This document shows positions 18,553 to 30,255 of a stretch of 64,000 nt of DNA, piece by piece (positions within the stretch are counted from its first letter, which is position 1; every line of letters begins with the position of its first letter). Below the pieces are notes generated by a model that was not told where the DNA came from, ran no database searches, and saw nothing but the letters and a program-made list of their open reading frames with translations. A program made the translations under genes and the position numbers. Source of the stretch: Cercospora beticola (lineage: Eukaryota > Ascomycota > Dothideomycetes > Mycosphaerellales > Mycosphaerellaceae). Where the stretch lies: NCBI RefSeq assembly GCF_033473495.1, contig NC_088937.1, forward strand, positions 2,170,001 to 2,234,000. Reading direction: 5' to 3'.

Positions 18553-20407
18553 GTCCATGTATGCGTTGCACAAATGTTTCAGGCCGTGGTTATCATCTGC
18601 TGATGTTTTCTTTTCGTAGTGACGATGATGAATATACAGTCCACGGAGACCCGGTCGGCTTCTGAGCCAGAGCCAGACTCGTCGCGAACAGAGCAGGCAA
18701 CGACTGCGAACATGACAATGTACAGTATCGTGTGCACATCTAACTGGCACAATGCCTGACACTCAACGCCGCAACCAACGTGAATGCCTGCGATGTGTGC
18801 GGGAAGTTGTGACAGGATTCAGCCAATGCAATCAGGCCGAAACGCATTTCTCGGCGTTCACATGTGCATCATCGTGGTTCGATTCCATCGGCCCACTTTT
18901 GCCGCCCTCCAGACCAGACCCCAGCAAACCTAAACTCGAAGATCATGCGATTCTGAACGCCAACGGACGAATCACGAAACTCATATTACAGGACTCTTAT
19001 AATCGTACGAAGGTGATTTCTATGCTTGCTATCTCGTCTTTGTCTTACATTTCTGCATTCTGAGAATTCTTGCGTCCACTTCCTTCTATTCGTACTGTAC
19101 ACGATTTGCTCGGAGCGAAAAAAATGGAGAACGGAGACATGCTCACGATTGCCGCGTCGATCGCCGTCATTGTGTGGTCGGTCGTCATGAACACTCTGTA
19201 TGATGCTGAACAGCACCGCGAAAAGATGGCTTCCGAAGGAAAGACTGCTGGCCATCAAATGCATGCACATATGCTGCAACAGGTGCGTGTGCGAGACATC
19301 ACTCGTGGACATTCATGGAGTTTTACCGACGTTGCTCGCTAGACGATGTGAGCTTTCACGCATCCAAAACAACCAGAACGCAATGTCTTTTCGAATAGCC
19401 GTGCTCGAATTCATCAGCGAAGAAGCTTGAGGCAGCAAAGCAGCCTCCGACTTTCTGGATCTCAACTTCGATCAACTTCGTGATCGTGGAATACCCTGAT
19501 CGATTCCGAAGTCACAGAGGTCCTATTCTCTCGGCGTGAAACTCCGACAATCTCACGCCACGGTCTGCACAACAACATATCCTGGGTCAGGTCCATGGTC
19601 GGAACCACAAATCCAAACATTTGCAGCTTCAGCTCGACTGTGCAAAGCTGTCATACCCATGCTCTTTGCTGTCTGGGCTGTCGTACGATTCTCATCAATT
19701 GGTGTCCCTCGAAGGCCGCGCATTCACCCTCTGGCCATTATCGTTACGAGGTCCTATTCGCCTGTAAAGACGCACAAAGGCCCACGGCACTGGGAACCGC
19801 ATTGGCCATGAGTCGGTGCTGCCATAAGGACCGATTGGGTCTCCTCTTCACGGCTCATCCTATATCGATGCTTACTTCAAGTTTTCATCATGCTTTGTCA
19901 AGCTCCTGTACACCAAGATGCTGGGTCAGACAGTCTGAGCAGAGGCTCAGTACTGCTTCCGTACTTAAATCGGATAGCGGTGGGGAGGTGCTGGAGGAGT
20001 CGGTATCGAATGTAATGTGTAATATATGGGCATCGAGGCTCTGAGGGGTGGTTTGGCTTCTGTGTGACAACCAATGTTCAGATCAGATCTCGGTTGGTGT
20101 GTTGATCAATCGAATATCGCATCGCATCATCCTTCCACTTGTCGTCCGGGGCTAGACGTTTCTTTGCTTCTTTCGACAATGCACTCTTCAAGTGACAGCC
20201 TCGCTCGCTCGCTTCGCTGGCTGACAAATACTGGGGTCGGTCATGGAAGAGTAATTGAGGAGGCAGAGTAAGAGGAGGAGAAAGGCGGGAAAGAGGAGTA
20301 CATGTAGGATCGGCGTTCGCGTTCAAAGTTCCGACCCAGTCGTCACTTCCAACATTTCTCTTTGCGACAGCTTCACCACGCGCACCTACCTCGTCGCACA
20401 AATCAAA
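18553..20407. other. 1.85-kb gene-poor stretch
   Basis: It contains one candidate small membrane peptide (separate entry at 19124) and several unsupported frames (18752-19063, 19536-19811, 19595-20044). A box-B-like GGTTCGATTCC lies at 18876-18886, but no tRNA folds around it. The right end is the promoter of the PPIL2-type gene. Confidence 0.4.
19124..19351 (+). CDS. Candidate small single-pass membrane peptide
   Basis: From the ATG at 19124 the frame reads MENGDMLTIAASIAVIVWSV with one clear hydrophobic segment, then a charged amphipathic tail (DAEQHREKMASEGKTAGHQ). The frame can run unspliced to a TAG at 19342. Alternatively a GTGCGT donor after 19282 and a CGCTAG acceptor at 19342 give a 55-aa product ending QQTM, with the stop at 19351. 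No homolog is recognised; support is a coherent hydrophobic helix plus a plausible intron. Confidence 0.3.
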
Positions 20408-22196
20408 ATGGGCAAAGGTAGGCCGTCTTGACCTTCACACTCGTAGTAATGATACTGACAGTTAGCAGGAACCGATAAGCTGTACGTATGTCTCAATGCG
20501 CAACACCAACTTCAAAGCCTCACTAACCTCGCTACAGATCACCCACTCCGAATGGTCGAGTGAAGATGCCTTCGGCGCGAGCGCTGGCGCAAACGCACGA
20601 AGATCTGCAAACTCTGGAGCAGGCGCCAGCTTCAAGCGACTCCCCTTCAACTTCTGCGCGGTATCATTACAGCCCTTCGAGCATCCTGTATGCACCGCAG
20701 ATGGCACGATCTTCGACCTGACGAACATATTACCCTGGATCAAAAAGCATGGCACGAACCCGGTGAATGGACAGCCGTTGAAGAGCTCGGATCTTATCAA
20801 ATTGAACTTTACGAAGAATGAAGAGGGCGAATATGTCGATCCTGTTACGTTCAAGGTCATAACCGATAACACCCATCTAATCGCAATCAAGAGCACGGGC
20901 AATGTATTCAGCTACGACACAGTACAGAGACTCAACGTCAAAGCGAAGAATTGGCGAGATCTGGTCAGCGACGAGGAATTCACGAGAGCCGACATTATCA
21001 CCTTGCAGGATCCACAGAACCTGGAATCACGAAATCTGAGCGACTTCAAGTACCTGAAAGAAGGACAGAGTACTCTAACGGCTGAGCAGGAAGCTGAGAG
21101 GAGCGCCGGCGTGAACAATCAGAATCTGGGAAGCGCGGCGAAGATACTCAAGGCGAAAGAGGCAGTTGCGAAGGCCAGGGCTGAACGAGAAAAGGCAGCA
21201 AATGGTTCAGCAGAATCGCAAGCGCTTGCAAATGCAAGAAAGGCACATGCAGAAGTCTCAAAGTCCTCGCGGACGGCGAAGCCAGTACCTCATAACGCAG
21301 CTCGTTATACTACCGGTGCTGCTGCGGCCGCCTTCACCAGCACTGGCCTGACACCTTCCACCGATACCTCGCGAGCGATCATGTCCGACGAAGAGTACAT
21401 GCTCAAGCCGAAACGCGTCAAGCAGAAAGGCTATGTACGAATGACCACGAATCACGGTGCTATGAACATTGAGCTCTACCCAGAACACGCACCGAAAGCA
21501 GTATGGAACTTTATTCAACTATCGAAACGCGGGTATTACAATGGGGTGAAATTCCATAGGAACATCCAACGCTTCATGATACAAGGCGGTGATCCATCCG
21601 GCACAGGGCGAGGAGGGCAAAGCTGCTGGGGCAAGACTTTCACGGATGAGCTGGAAGGACCACTCAAGCATGATGGGCGGGGAGTGCTCTCAATGGCCAA
21701 CAAGGGGAAAGATACGAATACGAGCCAATTCTTTATCTTGTACCGACAAGCACCACACCTCAACCTGAAGCACACGATATTTGGGAGGGTGGTCGAGGGT
21801 CTAGAAGTACTGGATCGCCTAGAGAGCATCGAAGTGGACGACGGCAAACGACCCCTCGAGGACTGCACCATCCAAGACATGGCTGTCCTCATTGACCCAT
21901 TCGAGGACTTCTTAAAAGAACGAGACGAAAAGGAAGCAGCCGAGGCACGCAAGGAAAGACTCAGGCAAGAAGGCGGTGCGGCGGATGAGCAGACCACGTG
22001 GACAGGGAAACGCATACGAGCGGATGGCAAAGTAGAGGATGCCGGAAGTGCCGCTGGCGTGGGCAAGTATCTCAAGCAAGCAGGCGCCCCGGTAGAGGAG
22101 GATGAAATTGTCGGAGAGTGGGACGAGTCCGAGATGGCACCTCCGACCAAGAAGGCGAAGAAGGGCGGCGGATTTGGCGATTTCAGTGCGTGGTAG
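20408..22196 (+). CDS. PPIL2-type U-box cyclophilin (peptidyl-prolyl isomerase-like 2)
   Basis: Three exons: 20408-20417, 20469-20485 and 20538-22196. The first two coding exons are only 10 and 17 nt, giving MGKGTDKLYITHSEW, which matches the conserved N-terminus of PPIL2/Cyp60. A U-box (about 45-140; HPVCTADGTIFDLTNILPWI and KVITDNTHLIAIKSTGNVFS) predicts ubiquitin-ligase activity. The cyclophilin domain (about 310-460) has FHRNIQRFMIQGGDPSGTGR and the FFILYRQAPHLNLKHTIFG segment. The position equal to Trp121 of cyclophilin A is not Trp here, as is usual in this subfamily. The C-terminus is charged and Lys-rich. The protein is 561 aa. Human PPIL2 associates with spliceosomes. An unspliced reading starting at the ATG at 20496 gives a false N-terminus. 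Confidence 0.93.
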
Positions 22197-22471
22197 CGCG
22201 GGCAGTGTGGTGTCATCGTCCACCTGCACAGAACTCTGTGCCTCGCGTAGTAGTAGAGGGGGTGAGAGCATTATTGTGCTCGCGAAATAGCACACCTCCA
22301 CTCCCTACTGACATGCAGCGGCGCCTTGGAAGTACACAGCGCTCTCTTGCAAACCCGCGTGAACGCTACCTTTGAATTCATCCTCTATCGTGTCTCCCAC
22401 GTTTGGGTATATGCCTCAGCGCCATGTTACTCCTTTATTATCAAACTCATCTTTACCACGTACTACCGGGC

Positions 22472-22877
22472 TCATGCTGCGAAGCAATCCTCGTACTTCT
22501 TGTTGTGCTTATTGCTGGCGTGTTCAGCGAGGGCGGGTTGCTTCGTGGTGCTCTGGAAGTCGGCGAAGCACTGTAAGAGGCGTAAGCAGGTGGTCATCGA
22601 GTGTCCCAGGCGAGAACGTCTATCCTCAGTCCGGCAGAAAAAGTTGCGAGCTGCGGCTGGCCGAGATGGGAAATATGATGTCTCTCGAGGCGCGAGCACT
22701 TACCACTTTGCACTTGATCGTCTTGGCAGCAGCGTTCTATACAGACATTCTAGATCAGCAAGACCATCACGGTCGTGATCTGGAAATAGTACGTACGCTC
22801 TTCAACTGCGAACCCTTGTTGCTGGTGTCTTTGGCGTTGCGCTCACGCTTTTGCTGTGCCTTGGCTCCGTTGCCCAT
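22472..22877 (-). CDS. Small SERF/zf-met2-type zinc-binding protein
   Basis: A 70-aa protein encoded by three exons: 22877-22797, 22736-22704 and 22570-22472. Introns are 60 nt (GTACGT...TATAG) and 133 nt (GTAAGT...TTACAG). Exon 1 is MGNGAKAQQKRERNAKDTSN, the basic 4F5/SERF-like start. Exon 2 is NAAAKTIKCKV. Exon 3 continues CFADFQSTTKQPALAEHASN and ends KHNKKYEDCFAA. CKVC plus two His forms a C2H2-like finger of the At2g23090 family, found across plants and fungi. The molecular function is unknown. It is convergent with the PPIL2-type gene and divergent from the Hsp20 gene. The exons are too short to be seen as ordinary ORFs, but the conservation of all three parts makes the call strong. Confidence 0.85.
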
Positions 22878-23682
22878 TTTGACTGCTCGTTCGACGTGGA
22901 GGATGTGGTGAGTGGTATCGAGATCTGGCGGGACTACGAGTCTTCTTGCTTATGCCAGTGTGTAGAGTTGGGAAATTGTTTGCGGGAGTTTGTCTCCAGA
23001 TCCTCGAGACTGGTCGAGAGCCAACATCCTTGCACGTGCGGCTAACTAATCGGGGCAAGTGCTCTGCATCGAAAAAAGTGGCCAATGAGAAGACAGCTTT
23101 TCTCGGCTTCAACCTGCTGTCCCACGCCGACGGTCGAGGGTCGTCTCTCTGTCACTTCTCGGGTTTCGTCTTCAACTTCGCGCAAGATGATTATGCTTCA
23201 GCGCTCACAACGACATCCACGTCCATTCTCGTGAGTCACCAATAACTTGAAGGATAGGATACACTATACACTATCGAATCGCTCGGAGAAAGAGCTCGGC
23301 CGAGAAGCAAGACAGAAGATCACGAAATCCGTTCCTACTTTCGCCACTGTGGCTACACACTGCTGCATCCGGTAGGCAGCCCAGTCTACGTACACCAACC
23401 ACGACCTATCAGCAACGTCACAAGCTACTTGCAAGCACACGCGGCAGCTGTTTACCTGCTGAACCACATGGTTCTCCCACGTACTATGGCGTTCTCCTCC
23501 TTTCTCTCCGCTTCCAGATCCAACATTACTCACATCTATGTGGCTGACGAATGCTCTGCGTTGCTATCCGGCTGCCTGTGAGCTCGCCTCTCGGGTAGGT
23601 GGTCCTGATGTATTGATGTTTTCTATAAGACTGTGATTGTTCTTACCCCCAAGTGTCTCCTTTCATTATCACCACAATCAAC
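22878..23682. promoter_or_regulatory. Divergent region between the zinc-finger and Hsp20 genes
   Basis: 805 bp without a supported gene. It should contain the heat-shock promoter, but I found no run of three well-spaced GAA/TTC units that I would call a heat-shock element. A CCAAT motif occurs at about 23082. Confidence 0.35.
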
Positions 23683-24555
23683 ATGCCTTCAGTACGCTAC
23701 TACAACCAAACCGGTCCCTTCTGGGACTTTGTCGCCGGACTTGAGCAGCAAGGAATCAACCGCCCCGCGGACTCCTCCGACAACGAACACGAACAACCCA
23801 ATCCATGGGCTCAAGGCTGGGCGGGCTTCCCATGGGGACAGCTCCCTCATCGTGGACGACACGGTCCACCTCCACACCATCACCGCGGACCCCCACCTCC
23901 ACCTCCACAGGCTGAGAACGAAGAAGGCGAGGCCGGCCCATCTGAACCACGAGGTCCACCACCACCGTTCTCTGATACCGAAACCGAAGGCCGACCACAA
24001 CACGGACACGAACACCACGGCCCAGGAGCGCGTGGCGGACGCTGCGGCCGTGGTCGCGGAGGTCCAAGGGGCTTCGGTCGACGAGGTCACTTCCATCCAT
24101 ACGGAGGTTTCGGTCCCTTTGGCCAGATCGCAGAACTATTCCAGGAACAACTCTTCGGCGCACAGAACGAGAACAACAACAACAAAGATACCAAATCCGA
24201 AGACTTCACCCCCGAAGTTGACGTATTCGACACGTCCGAATCCTTCGTCGTCCACATCTCTCTTCCCGGTGCAAAGAAAGAAGACGTCGGAGTCAACTGG
24301 GATACTGAGAAATCAGAGCTCAGCATTGCAGGCGTCGTGTATCGACCTGGCGATGAGGAGTTGTTGAAGACGCTTGCTCTCGATGAGAGAAAGGTCGGTG
24401 CCTTCGAACGCAAGGTGCGACTTGGCAGCAGAGCGAATCCAGCTCAGGTTGATGTCGATGGCATTACGGCCAGGCTGGAGGATGGTATCTTGAGAGTGGA
24501 AGTACCCAAGCTTGATGCTGGGTATGTCGAGATCAAGAAGGTGGATATTGAGTAA
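23683..24555 (+). CDS. Small heat-shock protein, Hsp20/alpha-crystallin family
   Basis: An ATP-independent holdase chaperone. The 290-aa protein starts at the ATG at 23683 ([20 protein letters not shown]). Upstream in-frame codons are not ATG. The N-terminal half is Pro/His/Gly-rich ([15 protein letters not shown] at about 75) with an Arg/Gly patch ([16 protein letters not shown]), typical of the disordered arm that drives oligomer assembly in fungal Hsp30/Hsp42 proteins. The alpha-crystallin domain covers about 185-285: [31 protein letters not shown], then [20 protein letters not shown] and [14 protein letters not shown]. The last is the conserved G-I-L-x-V close. Intronless. Confidence 0.9.
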   Translation: MPSVRYYNQTGPFWDFVAGLEQQGINRPADSSDNEHEQPNPWAQGWAGFPWGQLPHRGRHGPPPHHHRGPPPPPPQAENEEGEAGPSEPRGPPPPFSDTETEGRPQHGHEHHGPGARGGRCGRGRGGPRGFGRRGHFHPYGGFGPFGQIAELFQEQLFGAQNENNNNKDTKSEDFTPEVDVFDTSESFVVHISLPGAKKEDVGVNWDTEKSELSIAGVVYRPGDEELLKTLALDERKVGAFERKVRLGSRANPAQVDVDGITARLEDGILRVEVPKLDAGYVEIKKVDIE

Positions 24556-25012
24556 TGGGGTGGGAGGAATAATATGAGGGTCGAAGAGGAGGAAATGGGT
24601 ATCGGGTAGCCAAACAAAAAAAAAATGCCATCGCCTTTGGCAGATCGCATGTCAAGGAAATGAAACATTGCAATGTGCAATGTTATATGCAGTAATGAAT
24701 CATGATCAGTTTGAACATCTAATTCACTTCTCAAATCAGCGACCACGTGCTGAAGCATGATGACCAGGAGCGGGTGTGACCAATTGCTTTCTCGTTGTTA
24801 ATGTTCATCGTCAAGCCTCTGAAGGGTATATAGTACAGCAACTAGCGGCAGCGACGATCGAATGTCACACCGTGTCGTTGACATTCTACCTCCACTTTGT
24901 GGTCGTGCCCGTAATTCCCATCTCATCCGCGCTCTTCTCGCCATTCCCATGAAAAGCCTTGTCGACCCACTCCAACTGGCTCAGAAGTTTCAATGCTGCG
25001 AACGACCGCATC
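24556..25012. other. Convergent 3' region of Hsp20 and HDA1
   Basis: 457 bp, AT-richer than its surroundings, with an A9-type tract near 24620. No gene seen. Confidence 0.5.
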
Positions 25013-27593
25013 CTATTGCGGCAGTCTGCGCGGACTTCCGTTCCCATTTTCCACCACCGGCCGCGAGAAGACTGGCACCGCTGCAGTGTTGGTCGGAGAC
25101 AATGCCACCGAAGGCAATTTCCTCGGGCTCGCAAGCGGTGAAGGCACAGCATCCATCTCATCTGCTCCGTTCTCATGCTGAGCGCTTCTCCACTCCTCGG
25201 CATCTTCAAGAAGAATATCAAAAACCGCATCCTTGTGTTGCAGCAACATTTCGGTGATGGTATTGGAATCGCTCTTGACGACCTGGCCAAATCGCCGCTT
25301 AGGTTTGCGTGCAAAGTCGCTTGCAAAATACGCATGCTCGCTGCCGACAAAAACCAGGGAGTTTCGGTGATACCAATGGGCCAATTCCTCGTCTCCGTTG
25401 ACGAGCGACTTACACGACATAAGCGGGACGTCCTCAACGAACGAGATGACCTTCAACAGTTTGTTGTCTTCTTCGCGATCGTTGTACTTCTTCAAGAACG
25501 TCTCTTGATTGTTCTTGAGGAGATTGATGATCGCGCCATGGCCGGTGTTCGTGCCCATAAGGTACACGTGGGTGCATTCGCTGAGCTCGACGTAGTTGTC
25601 CCATAGGTATTTGAGCAACTGTGACGCTTCCTTGATGCGGTAGTCAATGCTCTCATTGGGCTGGTGCTCTTGCGAATCTTCGTCGTAGTCAACCACGTAT
25701 TTGGGCAAGTTGACATCAATTACAGCGAGGCCTTCTTTGAACGCGGTGTCGACGTAGGTCTTTACAATATCAGTCTTTGATCACGTCAGCTGTCTGTCTG
25801 CTACTGCAGCTCAGGTTCTTGGGCTTGCTTACCAGCCATGTGTTGTGAAGCTCGATCTTGCCCGTCCTTGGATCTGGTGATGCCAGAACTTCAGGCGGAT
25901 CATGTAGCACAACAAACAAAGCCTGTGCTGTGCTATAGTTGGGCCTGTTGCTCCTTCGTTAGATCTTCATCAACCGTTTCAAATAGAAACAACAAGCTTA
26001 CGTAGCAAGAACTTGGTCCTCGAACTCTTTGGCCAGTTGTTCGCGGTGCACGAACAGGGGCGTCATCTCGTATTCGTCCCACATAGTCTTCGCTTGCCAT
26101 CCGCGGACTACATTGTGCATGCGTTCGCCACGAAGTAGGCCCTTGAGACGATGTGACATGTCCTTCGGATACAGGCATGTCCAGAATCTGCTCTGTTGTC
26201 GGGCGACAAGCTTAACATCATCGATGCCGGACACTGTAGCCACGGTATTCTCAAGCCTGTCCGGTGGCTCTCCCATAAGGGTACGTGCAACGGCTGTCGC
26301 TGATCTTGCGATGGATTCCAAGTTGTAGCCACCCTCGAGACATACAGCGAGCTTGCCATCTGCCAAAGACATGAGCATATGTGTCATATGCGCATATCCG
26401 GCTGGTGTGACTTTGCAACCACCCAGCATGTCGCCCTCCGCAGCATCGAACCCGGCCGCGATGATAACAAGATCGGGATTGAACTCGGTGGCGATTGGCA
26501 TGACGACCTGCTGGAAAGCGTAGAGATAGTCTGCATCACCCATGCCCTGCCTTGACCATGGAATGTTTACATTCTTTCCCAGACCAGCCCCTTCCCCGCA
26601 GTGAAGGTGGTCACCGTATGCTACACGATTATCTCGATAGCTGTGCTCAGGATAGAAATTACCTCTCTTGTGCACATGTAGGGAGATATAGAGCACGTTT
26701 GGGTCGTCGTAGTTGGCTTGCTGGATTCCGTTGCCGTGATGCACGTCCCAGTCCAGAATGAGAACCTTGCGACACTGATCTCCAAACTCCTTTTGACAGG
26801 CCTTGGTAGCAATACTGACGTTGTCATAAAAGCAGAAGCCCTTGGCATCTTCACGCTCAGCGTGATGCCCAGGGGGTCTGATGACAGCAAAGACGTTCTT
26901 CACCTTGCCAAGTATGATGGCACGACAGGCCTCGATTGCACCTCCAGCACTGAGAGCAGCGCAGTATGGCGTACTGTTGGATAGATATATTGAGTCGTTC
27001 CCATGCGGTGGATGCTGAAGTTCGTCTTTTAGGTCTGCCGAGCTCATAACACTGAGCGATTGGACCCAATTCCAGTGGTTTCTAGTGTGCACGAGACACA
27101 CTTCGTCGCGCGTTACCATGCGCGCATCGATTCGGCCCATGTAGTAATCGTTCGCAGGGCCTGAGTCTCCATCTCGCCATGCAAGTCCGGCATTAACGAA
27201 CGCCTCGAAGATGGCATGAATGCGCCTCGGATCTTCGGGATGTAAGTCATCCTCAGATGGCTCCGCCTCAACATGAAATCTCATTCGTACATCGTAAACA
27301 AGACCCGTCTGCAATGTGCCATATGGCAGCTGTTCGAACTTGGCCGGCTTAGGACCATCCTTCCGAGCGAAGAGCTGATGGTCGAAGGCATTAGATCCAC
27401 GGCGTATTCCCTTGCCCTTCAGCAAAGTGTCGGCATGTGGAGGTCGTAGTAATGGCTCCTCGGCGTGGAAGCTTCCAATGGCTTGCTTGCCAGTAAAATC
27501 GCCGCCACTTTGCGCAAGTAATGACCCATGCGTCTCAGTCGAGCGGATTACTTCGCCATCTGACATGGACACATCTTGCGGGTCGTCCTCCAT
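25013..27593 (-). CDS. HDA1: Class II histone deacetylase Hda1/Clr3 with C-terminal Arb2 domain
   Basis: Removes acetyl groups from histones H3/H2B for gene silencing. Three exons: 27593-26002, 25944-25833 and 25774-25013 (822 codons with stop). The introns are 57 and 58 nt. The deacetylase domain (about 90-430) shows RPPGHHAEREDAKGFCFYDN, DWDVHHGNGIQQ with the Asp and His zinc ligands, the second Asp in AAGFDAAEGD, and the transition-state Tyr in LEGGYNLES. Exons 2-3 form an Arb2-type domain (HDPPEVLASPDPRTGKIELH, then VYLMGTNTGHGAIINLL), the usual C-terminal half of fungal Hda1. The 150-residue N-terminus is polar. Deacetylase residues are intact. The protein length (821 aa) is normal. Confidence 0.95.
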
Positions 27594-28323
27594 GTCGAAG
27601 GGAAAGGAAGGAAGACGAGGGTCAGCTACTCATGCCGAGGCCAGGCAGCGCCTGCTGCAGCGAATACGATAAACCGCTGCGACCGAATCAGTACTTGTCA
27701 AGGTTTTGTGGTTTATGCTGGCTGCTTCGTGGGATCGGAGAAGCTAAAGTGCGCGCTGCCTGCAGTCGCGACACCGACGCGAAGCAGGAGCACAGGCCGT
27801 CCGACTCACCTTCAGTGCTTGCATACAAGGCTGCGAACTTATGTTAGACGAATGAGGCCTCTTGCTTGGTCTGAATGAGGAGTCGAGAGACAGGCGCGTA
27901 ACTAAAAGCGTTTGCAACTTGTCACCGTTGGGTGTGTAGTAGAAGTGAGTGGCTTAGGTGATGCGTTAAATTACAAGTAATGGAAAGAGCTAAGCTAGAA
28001 GCGGCTTGAACCCTAAACCGATAACATCTAATCAATTATGTTGCCCCTCTAATGAATAGCATATACTTGCGTAGGTCTCGTGCTACGCACAGAGAAGACA
28101 AAGGCATTCGATTGTTTCGAATATGCTAGCGAGCTATTTTGCATGAATTCTAATGTGTAAGTTCGTGACATTATAATGCTACATGTATTCTAGGCTTCCA
28201 ATGAGAAGACTTTCTTCAAATGCAAAGCTCGTATAACCAGAGTACTCTGTGGAAGCCGCATATGATCCTACCACGCGTTTCACATTTCCTCATTCATCAG
28301 TGCAGAGTCGCGAAGAATCGCTT
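27594..28323. other. Intergenic, AT-rich in its right half
   Basis: HDA1 promoter (GC-rich, left) and IBA57 3' region (about 27950-28250, AT-rich). No ORF with features and no inverted repeats I could find. Confidence 0.5.
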
Positions 28324-29496
28324 TTATTCCACACGCTTCTGTTGCTTTGGCTCTCGTATGCTCCCTCGCACCCAGTCCGGCACGAATGCCTTGACACTCA
28401 CTTCGGCCCCGTCTCCTGCTTGCGCCACAAACTTTTCCTCTGGCGAGAACGGACTAGGCTCAGCTGTGATTTTGAGATCTGTCATCTGTTCCAGTCTGCA
28501 CATGCCGAGGCCAACATTGCCTATCCCAGCGATAATCTTTCCAGTGCTTCGTTTCCGCTTGTCATCCTTCTTGATGTCCGCGCCGATGAAATCGCTCGCG
28601 TTGATCGTCGCAGCCGGGTTGTAATCAGGCTTCTCCGAAACTCCAGCGCCGGTTTCATACAATGTGATCGGCAGTATCCTCCTTCTCACAACTCCAGTAT
28701 GATGTGTCCGAATCGTCAATTCCTGGCCAACGTAGCAGCCCTTCTTGAAGTCGATGCCGTTCATTATGTCAATATTACAATTCATAGGAAGGACTTCGTC
28801 TCTGGGCATTTCCATCTGTCCTTCAGGCACGCCTCTCAGATATCTTCGAATCGTGTACGCATCCAGAGTCGTCTCCTCCAAATCTTGCAGCGCCTCGTCC
28901 TTCTTCTTTTCGGGCAGAATCAGTCTCTGTCCCATGCCCGGCGCTCGTGGATCTGACATTCCAACGATGCCAGCCGTCTGTTGCGCCGAAGCCGTACCAT
29001 GCGCCGTCCATCTGTCCTCCTCTTTCCACAAACTCCACACGTCCAGCTCGCCTTCGTCCAGCAATCTGAGCTTGAACTTGCTTCGCAGCTTGTGCCTCTT
29101 CAAATGCTTCATCAAGATATCTGCCTGATCTGCATCCACCTCCAGCAAATACCCAGCATCATCTTCTGCTCCACCCTGCTGCTTGTGCCATTCGCTCCCA
29201 ACGGTAGGGTAGACAAAAGTGTCATGCAGCACTTTGCCTTGCGCTGTCAGGAAAGCCGCATAGAAGCCCGACGTCGATTCTGGCCGCACATTGTTCGTGA
29301 TTATGCCTTGAAGGAACTTGGGTGTTTCGGCGCCGTGGAGGGATATGAGGCGGCGGGTAGTAAGTTTAGCTGCGCCGGACGGTGGTGGAGCTGGTGGGAG
29401 CGATGCGCTTGTGGCATACTGACGGCGCGCATGCTTACTCTGGCGCGCAAGGCATCTCGCACAGACGTATGATGCTTCGCGTGACGCAGTCAACAT
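28324..29496 (-). CDS. IBA57: Iba57-like mitochondrial iron-sulfur assembly factor (YgfZ/GcvT family)
   Basis: A mitochondrial matrix protein needed, with Isa1/Isa2, to make 4Fe-4S clusters for aconitase-type enzymes. The folate-binding YgfZ/GcvT fold begins with LISLHGAETPKFLQGIITNN. The diagnostic signature KGCYVGQELTIRTHHTGVVR near residue 250 holds the invariant Cys. The N-terminus from the ATG at 29496 (MLTASREASYVCARCLARQS) is basic and suitable as a presequence; an in-frame upstream start at 29571 would add 25 residues. The protein is 390 aa. A Lys-rich insertion (IKKDDKRKRSTGKI) lies near the C-terminus. Intronless. Confidence 0.92.
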   Translation of the reverse strand: MLTASREASYVCARCLARQSKHARRQYATSASLPPAPPPSGAAKLTTRRLISLHGAETPKFLQGIITNNVRPESTSGFYAAFLTAQGKVLHDTFVYPTVGSEWHKQQGGAEDDAGYLLEVDADQADILMKHLKRHKLRSKFKLRLLDEGELDVWSLWKEEDRWTAHGTASAQQTAGIVGMSDPRAPGMGQRLILPEKKKDEALQDLEETTLDAYTIRRYLRGVPEGQMEMPRDEVLPMNCNIDIMNGIDFKKGCYVGQELTIRTHHTGVVRRRILPITLYETGAGVSEKPDYNPAATINASDFIGADIKKDDKRKRSTGKIIAGIGNVGLGMCRLEQMTDLKITAEPSPFSPEEKFVAQAGDGAEVSVKAFVPDWVRGSIREPKQQKRVE

Positions 29497-30000
29497 GGTA
29501 ACGCTGGTTAGAAGCGTGGTCCACGATGCTACATGGAGTAGAGCTCTGTCGTTCTGACGTAGCGAAGCCAATCTTAGTCAGCAACCAAAGCAGGTCATGG
29601 AACCTATGTGCACCGGTGGGATGAAAATGAAGCTATCTATCATTTCACTAAGTTAGGAGTATTAGCAGATACTGGGCGACTTGACATTCACGTATCTGCA
29701 ACGAGTGGAAAGAAGAGGCTGGAAATGCGAGGAAATTTGGGGAACTTTTCAATGTCACATTTCATCTAGCTACAGTGAGTAGCATCTCATGAATCATCCT
29801 GAAAACAGGCGGGAACCGCCAAACAAAACAAAACGCCTTGACTCCCTTGCCCGGACCAACTCCGGTCATCCGCAGCCAGACTTTGGCGCTGGGTATAATC
29901 ATGTCTGTCGTGGCTGTCACACTCTGCGCTTCTGCAAGAGAAGTCGACCAGAGACTCTCTATCTTAATGTGTACGTCGAAAGTGAAGACCACCAACCTGC
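29497..30000. other. Intergenic, no gene seen
   Basis: IBA57 5' region and the stretch beyond the glucanase tail. Short frames at 29762-30004 on both strands have no features. Confidence 0.5.
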
Positions 30001-30255
30001 CTAGCAGGCGGGTGAGGTAACAGGAGTGGCGGCGACTGTCGCGGTCTTAGTCGCGGTGAAGACGACTGTGACAATGTCCGGCGCTCCTCCGGTATGAGCA
30101 ATGGCAGTGACACCGGCGGTGATACTGGCAGCACTGTTCGCGACGAGAGTGGCGATGCTGCTCACAGTACTGCTACTGCGAGCTGTGGTCACATCGCTAA
30201 TTGGGTATCCGCTCGAGGAAACACTGCTCGCACCATCTGGCTCGGGCGCATCTCC
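30001..30255 (-). other. Ser/Thr-rich frame continuing in phase past the GH55 stop codon
   Basis: After the TAG at 30258-30256, the same reading frame stays open for another 84 codons to a second TAG at 30001-30003. It reads GDAPEPDGASSVSSSGYPIS, then long Ser/Thr/Ala stretches (TTARSSSTVSSIATLVANSA), then a Thr/Val-rich end. This composition resembles the O-glycosylated tails of fungal wall enzymes and not random 3'-UTR. It lacks a clear GPI-addition hydrophobic end. It may be reached by TAG readthrough or by splicing, since CTTCTTAG looks like an acceptor. It may also be a tail lost by a nonsense change. Confidence 0.45.

Noticed and set aside
18876..18886. GGTTCGATTCC, resembling a tRNA B box
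   Set aside because: The surrounding bases do not form a T-stem, acceptor stem or A box, so no tRNA is called.
18752..19063. Plus-strand frame of 103 codons
   Set aside because: No domain, no conserved-looking composition and not needed by splicing.
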